From the NCBI GenBank assembly GCA_963728195.1, contig CAVSIX010000005.1:248001-312000 (forward strand): a stretch of 64,000 bases of DNA, read 5' to 3'. The first letter of the stretch is position 1; each line of letters begins with the position of its first letter. The position numbers were made by a program, and so were the translations under genes. The DNA comes from Sva-07 sp963728195. GTDB lineage: Bacteria > Actinomycetota > Acidimicrobiia > Acidimicrobiales > Ilumatobacteraceae. A model generated the notes under the pieces. That model did no database searches and was not told where the DNA came from. It was given only the letters and a program-made list of their open reading frames with translations. Shown here in pieces: positions 25,410-34,655 of this stretch.

Positions 25410-26330
25410 TCACTCGACCGTGATCACGGGCGCACCGGTGAAGTCCGACAGCCACTCCTGGGTGATCGCCTCGAGGTCGCCGTTCTCGGTGAGCGTGGTG
25501 ATCGCCTCGTCGACGCAGGACGTCAGCGGGCTGTCCTTTTCGAGCACGATTCCGAACTGGTCGTTGGTGCCACCGGCGTCGGCTGGGAACTGCCCGATGA
25601 CCGCGCTGTTCTCGATCTCCACGCCGGACACGTACAGCGCCGTCGGCAGGTCGAACACGGCGGCATCGATCTGGTTCGCCTCGAGCGCCGCCTTGGCACC
25701 GACGTTGTCGTCGTACACGAACGGCTCCTGGCTCGGCTGGATCACGTCGGTGATGAACGCCAGGCTGGTCGTGCCGACCTGGGCACCGAACTTGACGTCC
25801 TTGAGGTCGGCGATCGTCGTCGCACCTTCAGCGGCGGAACCCTCGAGTGCGACGATCGCCTGGTTGCTCGTGTAGTACGGCAGAGAGAAGTCGATGTTCT
25901 CGCTGCGCTCCTCGGTGATCGAGTACTGCTGGAGGTTCAGGTCGAAGTTCTTCGCACCTGGCTGGATCGCCTCGTCGAACGTCGTGCGCACCCACGTGAC
26001 CGCGTCGGCGTCGTAGCCCATCTCCGCAGCCACGGCATAGGCCACCGCCGCCTCGAAGCCCTCGCCGGACTCGGGAGTGTCGTCGATCACCCACGGGTAG
26101 AACGCCGGCTCGCCCGTCGCGATCGTGAGCACCCCGTCGTCGATCGTGGCGCCGCAGTCGACGGCCGCTTCGCTGTCGCCACGCGAGGTGTCGGCCGGTG
26201 CGATCGTCTCGCCGGCGGATTCGGTGGTGTCGCTGCTGCTGGCGTCGTCGTCGCTGCCGCAGGCGGCCAGGACGAGGGCGCCGACGGCGATGGCCGGAAT
26301 GATCCGGCGCAGGGCGGGGGAGCGTCGCAT
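25410..26330 (-). CDS. Amino acid ABC transporter substrate-binding lipoprotein
   Basis: A 306-residue family 3 solute-binding protein. MRRSPALRRIIPAIAVGALVLAAC is a lipoprotein signal peptide (lipobox LAAC), followed by a Ser/Asp/Thr linker of about 40 residues. The mature domain has LTIATGEPAFYPWV, GFEAAVAYAVAAEMG and FDLNLQQYSITEERSENIDFSLPYYTSNQAIV, typical of polar amino acid binding proteins. ATG 26330 is chosen because AAGGAG sits 6 bases before it; the in-frame GTG at 26357 lacks a site. First gene of the importer operon; ligand unknown. Confidence 0.92.
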   Translation of the reverse strand: MRRSPALRRIIPAIAVGALVLAACGSDDDASSSDTTESAGETIAPADTSRGDSEAAVDCGATIDDGVLTIATGEPAFYPWVIDDTPESGEGFEAAVAYAVAAEMGYDADAVTWVRTTFDEAIQPGAKNFDLNLQQYSITEERSENIDFSLPYYTSNQAIVALEGSAAEGATTIADLKDVKFGAQVGTTSLAFITDVIQPSQEPFVYDDNVGAKAALEANQIDAAVFDLPTALYVSGVEIENSAVIGQFPADAGGTNDQFGIVLEKDSPLTSCVDEAITTLTENGDLEAITQEWLSDFTGAPVITVE

Positions 26331-26410
26331 GAGGTTCTCCTTCAGGTTGTTGTTCACGCAACCGGAGAAACTACTGCCTTGCCCGACTGGGCACGCCCTT
26401 CGATGCGGGG

Positions 26411-26422
26411 TACGTTCCGCCC
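26411..26422 (+). promoter_or_regulatory. Candidate leaderless -10 element (flippase-like gene)
   Basis: TACGTT at 26411-26416 is followed by 6 bases and the GTG start at 26423. There is no Shine-Dalgarno sequence. It lies in the 92-base region shared with the divergent amino acid binding-protein gene. Confidence 0.42.
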
Positions 26423-27511
26423 GTGGACCCCCGATCGAGGACCGATCTCGCCCGAGTGGGCCTGGTCTTCGGCATCGCGACGCTCCTGGCCGGTGCGGTG
26501 TGGTTCCGCAGGGGCATGATCGCCGACGCCGTCGGCGAGATGCGCACGATGTCGTTCGCCGTCGTGGGCGCGTTGGTCGTACTCGGGATCATCGAGCGGG
26601 CGAGCAGGGCCGACATCGTCCGGCGGCTGATCGGCACGGGATCGTTCTTCCGCTCGCTGACGATCCACGACGTCGGTACCGCTGCGAGCAAGGGCGTGCC
26701 GCTCGGCGGCCCGCTGGCGACCGGGCTGCGCTGGTCGATCGCCCGCGACGCCTCGGTACCGACGACGACCTTCACGTCGATGCTGGTCGCCTACGGCGTG
26801 GCGACCACGTTCGTCACGTGGCTGTTGCCGCTCGGCGTCCTGCTCGCCGACATCACACGACGCGCGCCGACGCCCACCGATCTGGCGATGCTCGCGGTGT
26901 GCGCCGTCGTCGTCGTCGGCTCGACGTTGTTCTGGGGCGTCGTGCTGCGGTCGGACCGCATCACGGCCTGGATGGTGCGGGTGCTCGACGCACTCACCGC
27001 CCGAGCCGTCCGTCGGTGGCCGTCAATCGCCGATCGGCTCGACGGTCACGACGTCGGTGCCGGACTGCTCGACGTGCGTTCGTCGCTGAGGTCCGTCGCT
27101 GCACGACCGCTGGGTCTGCTGCTGCGCACCGCACTCGCCCAGTCGGTCGGCGCCGTCATCCTGCTCGTTGCGCTGCGTGGGCTCGGCGTGGGCGACGAAC
27201 TCGGGCTGATCGAGTTGGCACGCGTCTACTTCGTGGTCACGCTCCTCAGCTCCTTCGTGCCGGTTCCCGGTGGCGTCGGCGTGGTCGAAGCGGGTCTGAC
27301 CGGAGCGCTCGTGGCGGCCGGGGTGGATGCGCCGTCTGCGCTGGCGGGCGTGCTCGTGTACCGCCTGATCACCTACGTGGTGCCGATCGCGCTGGGCGCG
27401 GTGCTGTACGTGGTGTGGCGGCTCGACGTCGCCCGCCGGGACACCGATCACCGACTGCGGGTCGAGCGTCGGCCTCGAATCGAACTGCACGAAACGGCGA
27501 TCATCGAATAG
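26423..27511 (+). CDS. Lysylphosphatidylglycerol synthetase-type transmembrane protein (UPF0104)
   Basis: A 362-residue polytopic protein with about eight hydrophobic segments. GVPLGGPLATGLRWSIARD in the first half and SSFVPVPGGVGVVEAGLTGALVAAGVDAPSALAGVLVYRLITYVVPIALG near the C-terminus are the motifs of the LPG_synthase_TM family, whose members are membrane flippases or the membrane part of MprF. There is no lysyltransferase domain, so it is probably a lipid or glycolipid translocator of unknown substrate. GTG start with a -10-like TACGTT 6 bases upstream. The C-terminal 30 residues are Arg-rich and cytosolic. Confidence 0.82.
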   Translation: MDPRSRTDLARVGLVFGIATLLAGAVWFRRGMIADAVGEMRTMSFAVVGALVVLGIIERASRADIVRRLIGTGSFFRSLTIHDVGTAASKGVPLGGPLATGLRWSIARDASVPTTTFTSMLVAYGVATTFVTWLLPLGVLLADITRRAPTPTDLAMLAVCAVVVVGSTLFWGVVLRSDRITAWMVRVLDALTARAVRRWPSIADRLDGHDVGAGLLDVRSSLRSVAARPLGLLLRTALAQSVGAVILLVALRGLGVGDELGLIELARVYFVVTLLSSFVPVPGGVGVVEAGLTGALVAAGVDAPSALAGVLVYRLITYVVPIALGAVLYVVWRLDVARRDTDHRLRVERRPRIELHETAIIE

Positions 27512-27598
27512 GTTGCGAGCCGTGAATCGTGTGACGACTGCCCGTTCCTCAGGGCGCTTCGGCGAAGCGGCCGACCCCGCCAACCGGTGGTCGCGCTG

Positions 27599-28489
27599 AT
27601 GGGGCGCTTCGGTCGGGTACTCACCGCCATGGTCACCCCCTTCGACGACGAGGGTGAACTCGACGTCGACGCGGCGGTGACGCTCGCCAAGTGGTTGGTC
27701 GAGCAGGGCAACGAGGGCCTGGTGGTGGCGGGCACCACCGGCGAGTCGCCCGTGCTGTCGATCGACGAGAAGCTCACCCTGTTCGACGCGGTCGTCAACG
27801 CCGTGACCGTGCCCGTGATCGCAGGTACCACCGGGTCGAACACCCGCCACGACATCGGCCTCACCGAGGAGGCCGGCCACCTCGGCATCGCCGGCATCCT
27901 CGGCGTCTGCCCGTTCTACAGTCGGCCCTCCCAGGCCGGCCTCGAGACGCACTTCCGCGCGATTGCGGCGTCGACCGATCTGCCGGTCGTGCTCTACGAC
28001 ATCCCCAAGCGCACCGGCCGCAAGATCGAGAGCACGACGCTCGTGCGTCTCGCCAACGACGTGGCGAACATCGTGGCGCTCAAGGATGCAGCGGGCAATC
28101 CGGGAGCGACCGCCGCCGTCGCCGCCAACTGTCCGAGCAGCTTCGAGATCTACTCCGGTGACGACTCGATGACCCTGCCGCTGCTGGCGGTCGGCGCCGT
28201 CGGAGCGATCGGCGTCGCGACACACTGGTGCTCTGCGGACTACGTCGAGATGTTCGACGCCTGGGAGCGTGACGACACCGCCGCCGCTCGCCGGATCAAC
28301 GCCCGGCTCCTCGAGAGCTACGAGTTCGAGACCAGCGAGGCCGCTCCGAACCCGGTACCGTCGAAGGCCATGTTGAGAACGCTCGGACACGCCGTGGGGG
28401 AGTGCAGGTCCCCGATGGGGCCGACGCCCCACGGACTCGAACGCGCTGCGCGCGAGGTCTACGAACGTCTGGTGCAGGCGCGTGGCTGA
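27599..28489 (+). CDS. dapA: 4-hydroxy-tetrahydrodipicolinate synthase
   Basis: A 296-residue TIM-barrel aldolase that condenses pyruvate with aspartate semialdehyde. The Schiff-base Lys is K162 in IVALKDAAGN, Tyr133 is in VLYDIPKRTG, and GTTGES (45-50) is the phosphate-type loop. The ATG at 27599 gives the family start MGRFGRVLTAMVTPF; a GTG at 27587 would add four residues. The stop overlaps the rnj start by 8 bases. The dapA-rnj-ftsK order is the usual actinobacterial one. Confidence 0.96.
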   Translation: MGRFGRVLTAMVTPFDDEGELDVDAAVTLAKWLVEQGNEGLVVAGTTGESPVLSIDEKLTLFDAVVNAVTVPVIAGTTGSNTRHDIGLTEEAGHLGIAGILGVCPFYSRPSQAGLETHFRAIAASTDLPVVLYDIPKRTGRKIESTTLVRLANDVANIVALKDAAGNPGATAAVAANCPSSFEIYSGDDSMTLPLLAVGAVGAIGVATHWCSADYVEMFDAWERDDTAAARRINARLLESYEFETSEAAPNPVPSKAMLRTLGHAVGECRSPMGPTPHGLERAAREVYERLVQARG

Positions 28490-30221
28490 GCGTCGACCAT
28501 CTCGTTCGACCGCCCAGGCGGTGCCGGTCAGGATCGTCTTCCTCGGTGGTCTCGGCGAGATCGGGCGCAACTGCATGGCGATCGAACAGGGCGCCGCCGA
28601 CGATCCTGACCGCACGGTGATGCTCATCGATTGCGGTCTCATGTTCCCCGAAGCGAACATGCACGGCGTCGACCTGATCCTGCCCGACTTCACCTACCTG
28701 CGCGAGAACGCCAACCGCATCCAGGCCCTCGTGCTGACCCACGGCCACGAGGACCACGTCGGCGCCATCCAGTATCTCCTGCGCGACCATGACGGCATCG
28801 GTGACCTGCGCGACGATCCGCTGCCCATCTACGGCTCGCGGCTGGCCCTCGGGATCGCCCGCAACCGCATCGAGGAGGCGGGGCTGATGCCGAAGACCGA
28901 CATGCGTTCCGTCAACGATGGCGAAACGATCGAGGTCGGGTCGCTGCGAGTCGAGTTCATTCCCGTCACCCACTCGGTTCCGCATGCGCATGCGATCGCC
29001 GTCCACACCGCTCAGGGTGTCGTATTGCATTCGGGCGACTACAAGATCGACTTGACGCCGGTCGACTCCCGGCGTCTCGACCTCGCCCGCATCGGTCAGC
29101 TCGCGAAGGACCCGGGCATCCGGCTGCTCATGTCGGATTCGACCAACGCCGAGGAGGCCGGTTACTCGCCGAGCGAGACCACCGTCGGCTCGGTGCTCAC
29201 CGGGCTCTTCGCCGCTCATCGCGACCGGCGGATCGTCACGGCGAGCTTCGCCAGCCACCTGCATCGCATCCAGCAGATCGCGTCCGCGGCCATCGCCGAC
29301 GGCCGCAAGATCGCCACGCTGGGGTTGAGCATGAAGAAGAACGTGCGACTCGGGCGCGAGCTGAAGGTCCTCGACATTCCCGAGTCGGCGATCATCGACA
29401 TCGAGGAGATCGACAAGTACGAGCCCGGCCAGATCTGCATCATCTCGACGGGTTCGCAGGGCGAGCCGATGTCGGCGCTCGGGTTGATGGCACGCGGTGA
29501 GAGCAAGTGGCTCCAGCTGGGCGATCGCGACACGGTCGTGCTGTCGAGTCATGCGATCCCCGGCAACGAGAGCAACGTCAACGCCGTCATCGACGGGCTG
29601 ATCCGCATGGGCGCCGAGGTCGTGCACTCGGGCATTCTCGACGTGCACGCGACCGGGCACGCACAAGCCGACGAGATCAAGACCTATCTGTCGATCGTCA
29701 ACCCCGAGTGGTACGTGCCGATCCACGGTGAGTACCGCCACATGGTCGCCAACGCCAGGCTCGGCGAGCTGATGGGCGTACCACACGATCGGGTGATCCT
29801 GTGCGAGGACGGCGACGTGCTCGAGCTGACCTCCGAGGAGCTGCGGCCGGTCGGTCGTGTGCCGGCGGGCTACCTGTACGTCGACGGCATCGTCGGCGAT
29901 GTCGGCCAGGGCGTGTTGCGCGACCGCCAGAAACTGGCCGAGGAAGGCGTGGTGGTCGTCGTGGTGACCGTCGACATCCAGACCGGCAAGGTGCTGGTCG
30001 GACCCGAGATCATCACCCGCGGCTGGGTGTACGCACCCGAGGCCGAGGATCTGCTCGACGAAGCGTGCGACACGATCGCCGCTGCGGTCGAGGCATCGCT
30101 CGGCAAGGGCGTGCGCGACGTCGAGGCGCTCGAGCGCGACGTGCGCCGCGCGGCGGGCAAGTTCGTCAGCGAACGCACCAAGCGGCGCCCAATGATCGTG
30201 CCCGTGGTCATGGAGGCCTGA
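28482..30221 (+). CDS. rnj: Ribonuclease J
   Basis: A 579-residue metallo-beta-lactamase/beta-CASP ribonuclease with endo- and 5'-3' exonuclease activity on RNA. The metal ligands are in LTHGHEDHVGA (H87, H89, D91, H92), followed by HSGDYKIDLTPVD; beta-CASP motifs include MSDSTNAEEAGYSPSE, ATGHAQADEIKTYLSIVNPEWYVPIHGEYRH and the C-terminal RNase J region. The GTG start at 28482 lies inside the end of dapA, so the two are coupled. Confidence 0.95.
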   Translation: MAERRPSRSTAQAVPVRIVFLGGLGEIGRNCMAIEQGAADDPDRTVMLIDCGLMFPEANMHGVDLILPDFTYLRENANRIQALVLTHGHEDHVGAIQYLLRDHDGIGDLRDDPLPIYGSRLALGIARNRIEEAGLMPKTDMRSVNDGETIEVGSLRVEFIPVTHSVPHAHAIAVHTAQGVVLHSGDYKIDLTPVDSRRLDLARIGQLAKDPGIRLLMSDSTNAEEAGYSPSETTVGSVLTGLFAAHRDRRIVTASFASHLHRIQQIASAAIADGRKIATLGLSMKKNVRLGRELKVLDIPESAIIDIEEIDKYEPGQICIISTGSQGEPMSALGLMARGESKWLQLGDRDTVVLSSHAIPGNESNVNAVIDGLIRMGAEVVHSGILDVHATGHAQADEIKTYLSIVNPEWYVPIHGEYRHMVANARLGELMGVPHDRVILCEDGDVLELTSEELRPVGRVPAGYLYVDGIVGDVGQGVLRDRQKLAEEGVVVVVVTVDIQTGKVLVGPEIITRGWVYAPEAEDLLDEACDTIAAAVEASLGKGVRDVEALERDVRRAAGKFVSERTKRRPMIVPVVMEA

Positions 30222-30725
30222 TTGGCGCGCCATGCGCTCGCAGTCGCCGTCGGTCTGCTGGCCCTCGTCGGCTCGGCCTGCGACGGTGACGGTGACGGTG
30301 GCGGCGAGACGCTGGTGTCCGACATTCGCCCGGCGATCGAGGCGGTCGAGGCCGAACTCGGTGTCGGCCAGGAATTCTTCGAAGTCACCGCCAACGCCCA
30401 GGTCGTCAACCTGTTCGTCGCCGTCGACGACGCCACGGCAGCGGTGCCGTACGTGTTCCTCGACGGCGCGCTGCAGCCGCCGGCGCCGACGCTGACCGGC
30501 GCCTCGGGGTTCACCTTCGGCGCCGACGCCGTGGACTTCGACGAGGAGTCGATCCTCGATGCGGTGACCGAGGAGTTGCCCGACTCGACGGTCGAGGCAT
30601 TCAGCATCGAGGCCGGCGAGGGCGAAATCGTGCGCTACGTGGTGTCCACCTTGTCGCCCGAGGGCGGCCGACTCGACGTCACCGTCGCTCCCGACGGTGC
30701 TGTTCTCGCCGTCGACCCGATCTGA
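30222..30725 (+). CDS. Hypothetical lipoprotein
   Basis: A 167-residue protein starting at a TTG immediately after the rnj stop. MARHALAVAVGLLALVGSAC is a lipoprotein signal with the lipobox ending at Cys20, followed by the Asp/Gly stretch DGDGDGGG. The remaining 135 residues are acidic and alpha/beta-like with no motif I recognise. The zero-base spacing to rnj suggests that it is co-transcribed and coupled. Function unknown. Confidence 0.75.
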   Translation: MARHALAVAVGLLALVGSACDGDGDGGGETLVSDIRPAIEAVEAELGVGQEFFEVTANAQVVNLFVAVDDATAAVPYVFLDGALQPPAPTLTGASGFTFGADAVDFDEESILDAVTEELPDSTVEAFSIEAGEGEIVRYVVSTLSPEGGRLDVTVAPDGAVLAVDPI

Positions 30726-30756
30726 CCCGCCGCACCACTGGCGTTCTCCCGCCGTG

Positions 30757-30857
30757 CGATGAGCGAAGCGCCGGTATCTGGTCGGTTCGCTCATCGGTGC
30801 GACGGTCCGAGCTGATGCGATGAGCGAAGCGCCGGTATCTGGTCGGTTCGCTCATCG
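30757..30857 (+). repeat. Family B palindrome cluster, copies B1-B2
   Basis: Two identical 40-bp copies (30757-30796 and 30818-30857): arms CGATGAGCGAA and TTCGCTCATCG around an 18-base middle starting GCGCCGGTA. The copies are 61 bases apart start to start, with a 21-base spacer. They lie between the lipoprotein gene and ftsK. Each copy contains an ATG (MSEAPVSGRFAHR), which can mislead gene-start prediction for ftsK. Confidence 0.93.
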
Positions 30858-30930
30858 GTGGCCGGGGCCGAGCGGTGGCGGGGGAGGGTCACGGTTGGGT
30901 GCGACGGCGCCTTGGTACCTTGTACACGTC

Positions 30931-33498
30931 ATGTCCACGTGGGGAGCGTCCAAGAAGCGGTCGGCGTCGAAGCGCGGCTCGTCGACGTCCAAGAACGGCT
31001 CGACACGCGGCGCCACCAGCAGGAATTCGGGCTCGAAGGCCTCGACGAAGGCTTCGGGAGCAGTTCGCGACGCCACGCCGCCGGAGGGATCGGGCTCACG
31101 ACGTGACCAGGCCCAGGCCGAACTGCGCCAGGCCGTCGGTGGGCGCGAGCACGAGTTCATCGGCCTCGGACTGATCGGGCTGGCCGTCCTGCTCGGCCTC
31201 GCCGTCTACGTCGATCTCGCCGGCCCGCTGGGCCGCGCGGTCGAGACGCTCGCCGGCTGGCTGTTCGGCCTCGGCCGATATGCCGTTCCTCTCGTGCTCG
31301 TCGCGATCGGCGTCTCGTTCCTGCGCAAGGGGCGTTCGGCCAGCCCGTTCCAGCTGATCATCGGCTGGTCGATGATGTCGCTGGCCGTGCTCGGCCTGTT
31401 GCAGGTCGCCCGCGGCGCAGAGCAGCTCGGTGACGCCGCCGACGGGATCGACGACGCCGGAGGGTGGATCGGTGCGCTCGTCGGCACGCCGCTCGAAGCC
31501 CTCCTGGCAACCGCGGGCGCGGCGGTCGTCCTCGTGTTGGTGTTCACCGGTGGCGCGCTGCTGGTCACCCGGACGTCGCTGAAGACGTTCGCCCAGCAGA
31601 CCGGGGGATTCCTCGCCGCCGTCGGTGCCCCGCTCGGGCGCGCCGCCAAGTCCGGCATCAGCAACATCTCCACACTCAACAGCGATCGCGAGGCCGACGC
31701 CGCCGCCCGTTCAGCCTCGTCCGCCGAGCCGGGTGTCACCGGCGAGGCGTCGACGTTGTCGCCCGACCTCTACGACTTCGCCGCTGAAGGCGACGATCTC
31801 GGCGGTGGTGAACTCCCGCCGCCCAAGGGGCGTCGGACCAGGAAGCCGAAGATCGACACCGGCAGCCAGCCGTCCGGTGTCGTCGGCGACGGCGCCCAGG
31901 TCGGCGAGTGGGTACTGCCGCCGATGACCTTCCTCGACCGTCCCGGCGAGCAGACCATCGATCGCAAAGCGGTGGAGGCACGCGGCCGGATGCTCCACGA
32001 ATCGCTTGCATCGCACGGCGTCGACACGACGCTGCTGGGGATGACCGTCGGTCCGACCGTCACGCGCTACGAACTCGAGCTCGGCCCCGGCGTGAAGGTC
32101 GCCCGGGTGACGAGCCTGCAGAAGGACATCGCCTATGCGATGGCGGCGGTCGACGTCCGGATCCTGGCGCCGATCCCCGGCCGATCGGCGATCGGCGTCG
32201 AGGTGCCGAACCATCAGCGCCAGCTCGTCGCGCTCGGCGACCTGCTCACGTCACCCGAAGCTGCGAAGGCTGCGAATCCGCTCGACGTGGCGATCGGCAA
32301 GGACATCGCCGGCAAGGCGGTGTTCCTCGACCTCGCCGCCACCCCGCACATGCTGATCGCCGGCGCCACCGGCGCCGGTAAGTCGAGCGGCATCAACTGC
32401 ATCATCACGTCGCTGTTGATGCGCACCACACCCGACGACGTGCGCCTCATCCTCATCGACCCGAAGCAGGTCGAGATGGGCCAATACGCCCGCCTGCCGC
32501 ACCTCCTCACCCAGCCCGTCACCAACCCGAAGAAGGCCGCCAACGCCCTCGGGTGGGCGGTCAAGGAGATGGAGCGCCGCTACGACGTGCTGTCCGAGCT
32601 CGGCTATCGCGACATCACCGGCTACAACAAGGCCTTCGCCAAGGGGCAGATCCAGCCGCCGCTCGGATCCGAGATCGACTACGAGCACCTGCCGTACATC
32701 GTCGTGGTCGTCGACGAGTTGAACGACCTGATGATGGTCGCCGCGCGCGATGTCGAGGAGTCGATCACCCGGATCGCCCAGAAGGCCCGCGCCGTCGGCA
32801 TCCACCTGATCGTCGCCACCCAGCGCCCGTCGGTCAACGTGATCACCGGCGTGATCAAGGCCAACATCCCGGCTCGGATGGCGTTCGCCGTGTCGAGCCT
32901 GACCGACAGCCGCGTCATCCTCGACCAGCCCGGTGCCGAGAAGCTCGTCGGCAAGGGCGACATGCTGCTGCTGCCGGGGAACTCGTCGGTCGCGAACCGC
33001 ATCCAGGGTTCGTTCGTCAGCGAGGACGAGGTGCGCCAGGTCGTGGCGCACTGGCGGGCCCAGTCGCCCGAGCCCATCTACTCCAACGACGTCGAATCTG
33101 GTGGGGGAGACCGTGGCGACGGCGCGGGATCGAGCGGCCAGTCGTCGCTCGTGGCGCCGCGACCCGACGGCTTCTCCACTGCCGGCACGCCCACGTCGGG
33201 ATCGATGTCGTCGCTGGACGAACTCGACGTCACCTCCGACGCCAATGCGTTCTCCGCCGGCGACGACGACGAGGACACCGCGATGATGCGCCAGGCGATG
33301 GAGCTCGTCGTGCGCAGCCAACTCGGCTCGACGTCGATGCTGCAACGCAAGCTGAAGGTGGGCTTCGCCCGCGCCGGTCGGATCATGGATCTCCTCGAAC
33401 AGCGCGGGGTCGTCGGCCCCAGCGAGGGCTCGAAGGCCCGAGCGGTGTTGATGACGGTGGAGGAGTTCGAACTCCTCCAGCAGAACGGCCAGGTCTGA
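30931..33498 (+). CDS. ftsK: DNA translocase FtsK/SpoIIIE
   Basis: An 855-residue septal DNA pump. After a Ser/Lys-rich N-terminus come four or so membrane segments (about residues 70-215), a linker, and the motor: DIAYAMAAVDVRILAPIPGRSAIGVEVPN, Walker A GATGAGKSSGIN (about 477-484), Walker B IVVVVDELNDLMM and the RIAQKARAVGIHLIVATQRPS motif. The C-terminal gamma domain (MMRQAMELVVRSQLGSTSMLQRKLKVGFARAGRIMDLLEQRGVVGP) reads KOPS-type sequences in the family. I chose ATG 30931; the frame stays open upstream to a start inside repeat B2, which is unlikely. TACCTT ends 9 bases upstream. Confidence 0.95.
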   Translation: MSTWGASKKRSASKRGSSTSKNGSTRGATSRNSGSKASTKASGAVRDATPPEGSGSRRDQAQAELRQAVGGREHEFIGLGLIGLAVLLGLAVYVDLAGPLGRAVETLAGWLFGLGRYAVPLVLVAIGVSFLRKGRSASPFQLIIGWSMMSLAVLGLLQVARGAEQLGDAADGIDDAGGWIGALVGTPLEALLATAGAAVVLVLVFTGGALLVTRTSLKTFAQQTGGFLAAVGAPLGRAAKSGISNISTLNSDREADAAARSASSAEPGVTGEASTLSPDLYDFAAEGDDLGGGELPPPKGRRTRKPKIDTGSQPSGVVGDGAQVGEWVLPPMTFLDRPGEQTIDRKAVEARGRMLHESLASHGVDTTLLGMTVGPTVTRYELELGPGVKVARVTSLQKDIAYAMAAVDVRILAPIPGRSAIGVEVPNHQRQLVALGDLLTSPEAAKAANPLDVAIGKDIAGKAVFLDLAATPHMLIAGATGAGKSSGINCIITSLLMRTTPDDVRLILIDPKQVEMGQYARLPHLLTQPVTNPKKAANALGWAVKEMERRYDVLSELGYRDITGYNKAFAKGQIQPPLGSEIDYEHLPYIVVVVDELNDLMMVAARDVEESITRIAQKARAVGIHLIVATQRPSVNVITGVIKANIPARMAFAVSSLTDSRVILDQPGAEKLVGKGDMLLLPGNSSVANRIQGSFVSEDEVRQVVAHWRAQSPEPIYSNDVESGGGDRGDGAGSSGQSSLVAPRPDGFSTAGTPTSGSMSSLDELDVTSDANAFSAGDDDEDTAMMRQAMELVVRSQLGSTSMLQRKLKVGFARAGRIMDLLEQRGVVGPSEGSKARAVLMTVEEFELLQQNGQV

Positions 33499-33511
33499 GC
33501 GCCCTGCGGCG

Positions 33512-33558
33512 TTCTCGTGGACTCGTGCGCGAATAGTTCCGACACGAGTTCACGAGAA
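33512..33558. terminator. Hairpin after ftsK
   Basis: TTCTCGTGGACTCGTG (33512-33527) pairs with CACGAGTTCACGAGAA (33543-33558) over 16 bp with one G-T wobble and a 15-base loop. It starts 13 bases after the ftsK stop. There is no T-run; a factor-assisted or structure-only terminator is likely. Confidence 0.6.
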
Positions 33559-33619
33559 GCGGTTGGGCGGGTGACGGTCGGCTGGGTGGCAGGGATGGTG
33601 ATCCTGCCAACATGACCCC

Positions 33620-34567
33620 ATGGACCAGCCCCACGTCACCGAGTTCACGCCCGAATTGACCGAGGTCGCGAGCGGCCTGCAGTTCCCCGAGGGTCCGATC
33701 TGGATGCCCGATGGCTCGATCGTGCTGGTCGAGATGTTCGGCCCCCGGCTCACCCGGGTGCATCCCGACGGCAGCACCGAGACGATCGCCGAGATCCCCG
33801 GCGGCCCCAATGGCGCCGCCGTCGGCCCCGACGGTGCGATCTACCTGTGCAACAACGGCGGGAGCTTCACCCCCGTCGTGCTCGGCGACCTCACGATTCC
33901 CGGTGGCTTCAACCGTGACGCCTATCTCGGCGGCCGGATCCAGCGCGTCGATCTCCACGACGGCACGGTCACCGACCTGTACACCGAGTGCGGCGGCCAC
34001 CCGCTGCGCGGCCCGAACGACCTGGTGATGGACGGCCACGGCGGGTTCTGGTTCACCGACCACGGCATCCGCGACGCCGGCGGCCGCACCGCCGACCTGA
34101 CCGGGATCTACTACGCCCACGCCGACGGCTCAGGGATCACCGAGGCCGTGTACCCGACCGACTCACCGAACGGCATCGGTCTCTCCCCGGACACCGACGT
34201 GCTCTACTGGGCCGAGACCCACACCGGCCGGGTGTTCCAGCGTGCGATCTCGGCGCCCGGCGAGCTGGCGCCCGCCAATCCGCTCGATCCCGGCCTGCTC
34301 TACGGGCTGCCCGGCCACCAGTTCCTCGACTCGTTGGCCGTCGACGGCGAGGGCTGGGTGTGCGTCGCCACGATCTTCAACGGCGGGATCACCGCCATCT
34401 CGCCCGACGGGACCCAGGTCGAGCACTACGCCACGGGCGATCTCATCACGACGAACGTCTGCTTCGGCGGCGAGGACCTGCGCACCGCCTACGTGACGTG
34501 CTCGAGCACCGGCCGTCTGGTCTCGTTGCCGTGGCCGCGTCCGGGTCTGCGCCTCGCCCATCAGTGA
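33620..34567 (+). CDS. SMP-30/gluconolactonase-family hydrolase
   Basis: A 315-residue six-bladed beta-propeller. LQFPEGPIW supplies the metal-ligand Glu, GPNDLVMDGHGGFWFTD the Asn and surrounding metal site, and DSPNGIGLSPD and FLDSLAVDGEGWVCVA the later blades, as in SMP-30, gluconolactonase and luciferin-regenerating enzymes. The family hydrolyses sugar or other lactones; the substrate is unknown. No signal peptide. The start ATG follows CAACAT by 6 bases. It stands alone between ftsK and rimO. Confidence 0.88.
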   Translation: MDQPHVTEFTPELTEVASGLQFPEGPIWMPDGSIVLVEMFGPRLTRVHPDGSTETIAEIPGGPNGAAVGPDGAIYLCNNGGSFTPVVLGDLTIPGGFNRDAYLGGRIQRVDLHDGTVTDLYTECGGHPLRGPNDLVMDGHGGFWFTDHGIRDAGGRTADLTGIYYAHADGSGITEAVYPTDSPNGIGLSPDTDVLYWAETHTGRVFQRAISAPGELAPANPLDPGLLYGLPGHQFLDSLAVDGEGWVCVATIFNGGITAISPDGTQVEHYATGDLITTNVCFGGEDLRTAYVTCSSTGRLVSLPWPRPGLRLAHQ

Positions 34568-34641
34568 TTCGGTGGAGCGCCGGCCCCGTCGGCGCCGCCA
34601 CCGGTCGGCGTCCATCGCGGGTCGGCGACCGAGCAGCCCGG

Positions 34642-34655
34642 TAGCGTGGTCGACC
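34642..34655 (+). promoter_or_regulatory. Candidate leaderless -10 element (rimO)
   Basis: TAGCGT at 34642-34647 is followed by 8 bases and the GTG start at 34656. No Shine-Dalgarno sequence is visible. Confidence 0.4.

Noticed and set aside
28296..30794. 832-residue minus-strand ORF opposite rnj
   Set aside because: Shadow of rnj; it even begins in a family B repeat (MSEPTRYRRFAHR).
30820..30930. Extended N-terminus of FtsK starting inside repeat B2
   Set aside because: The frame is open, but the added residues are repeat sequence (MSEAPVSGRFAHR), which also appears in unrelated intergenic repeats.
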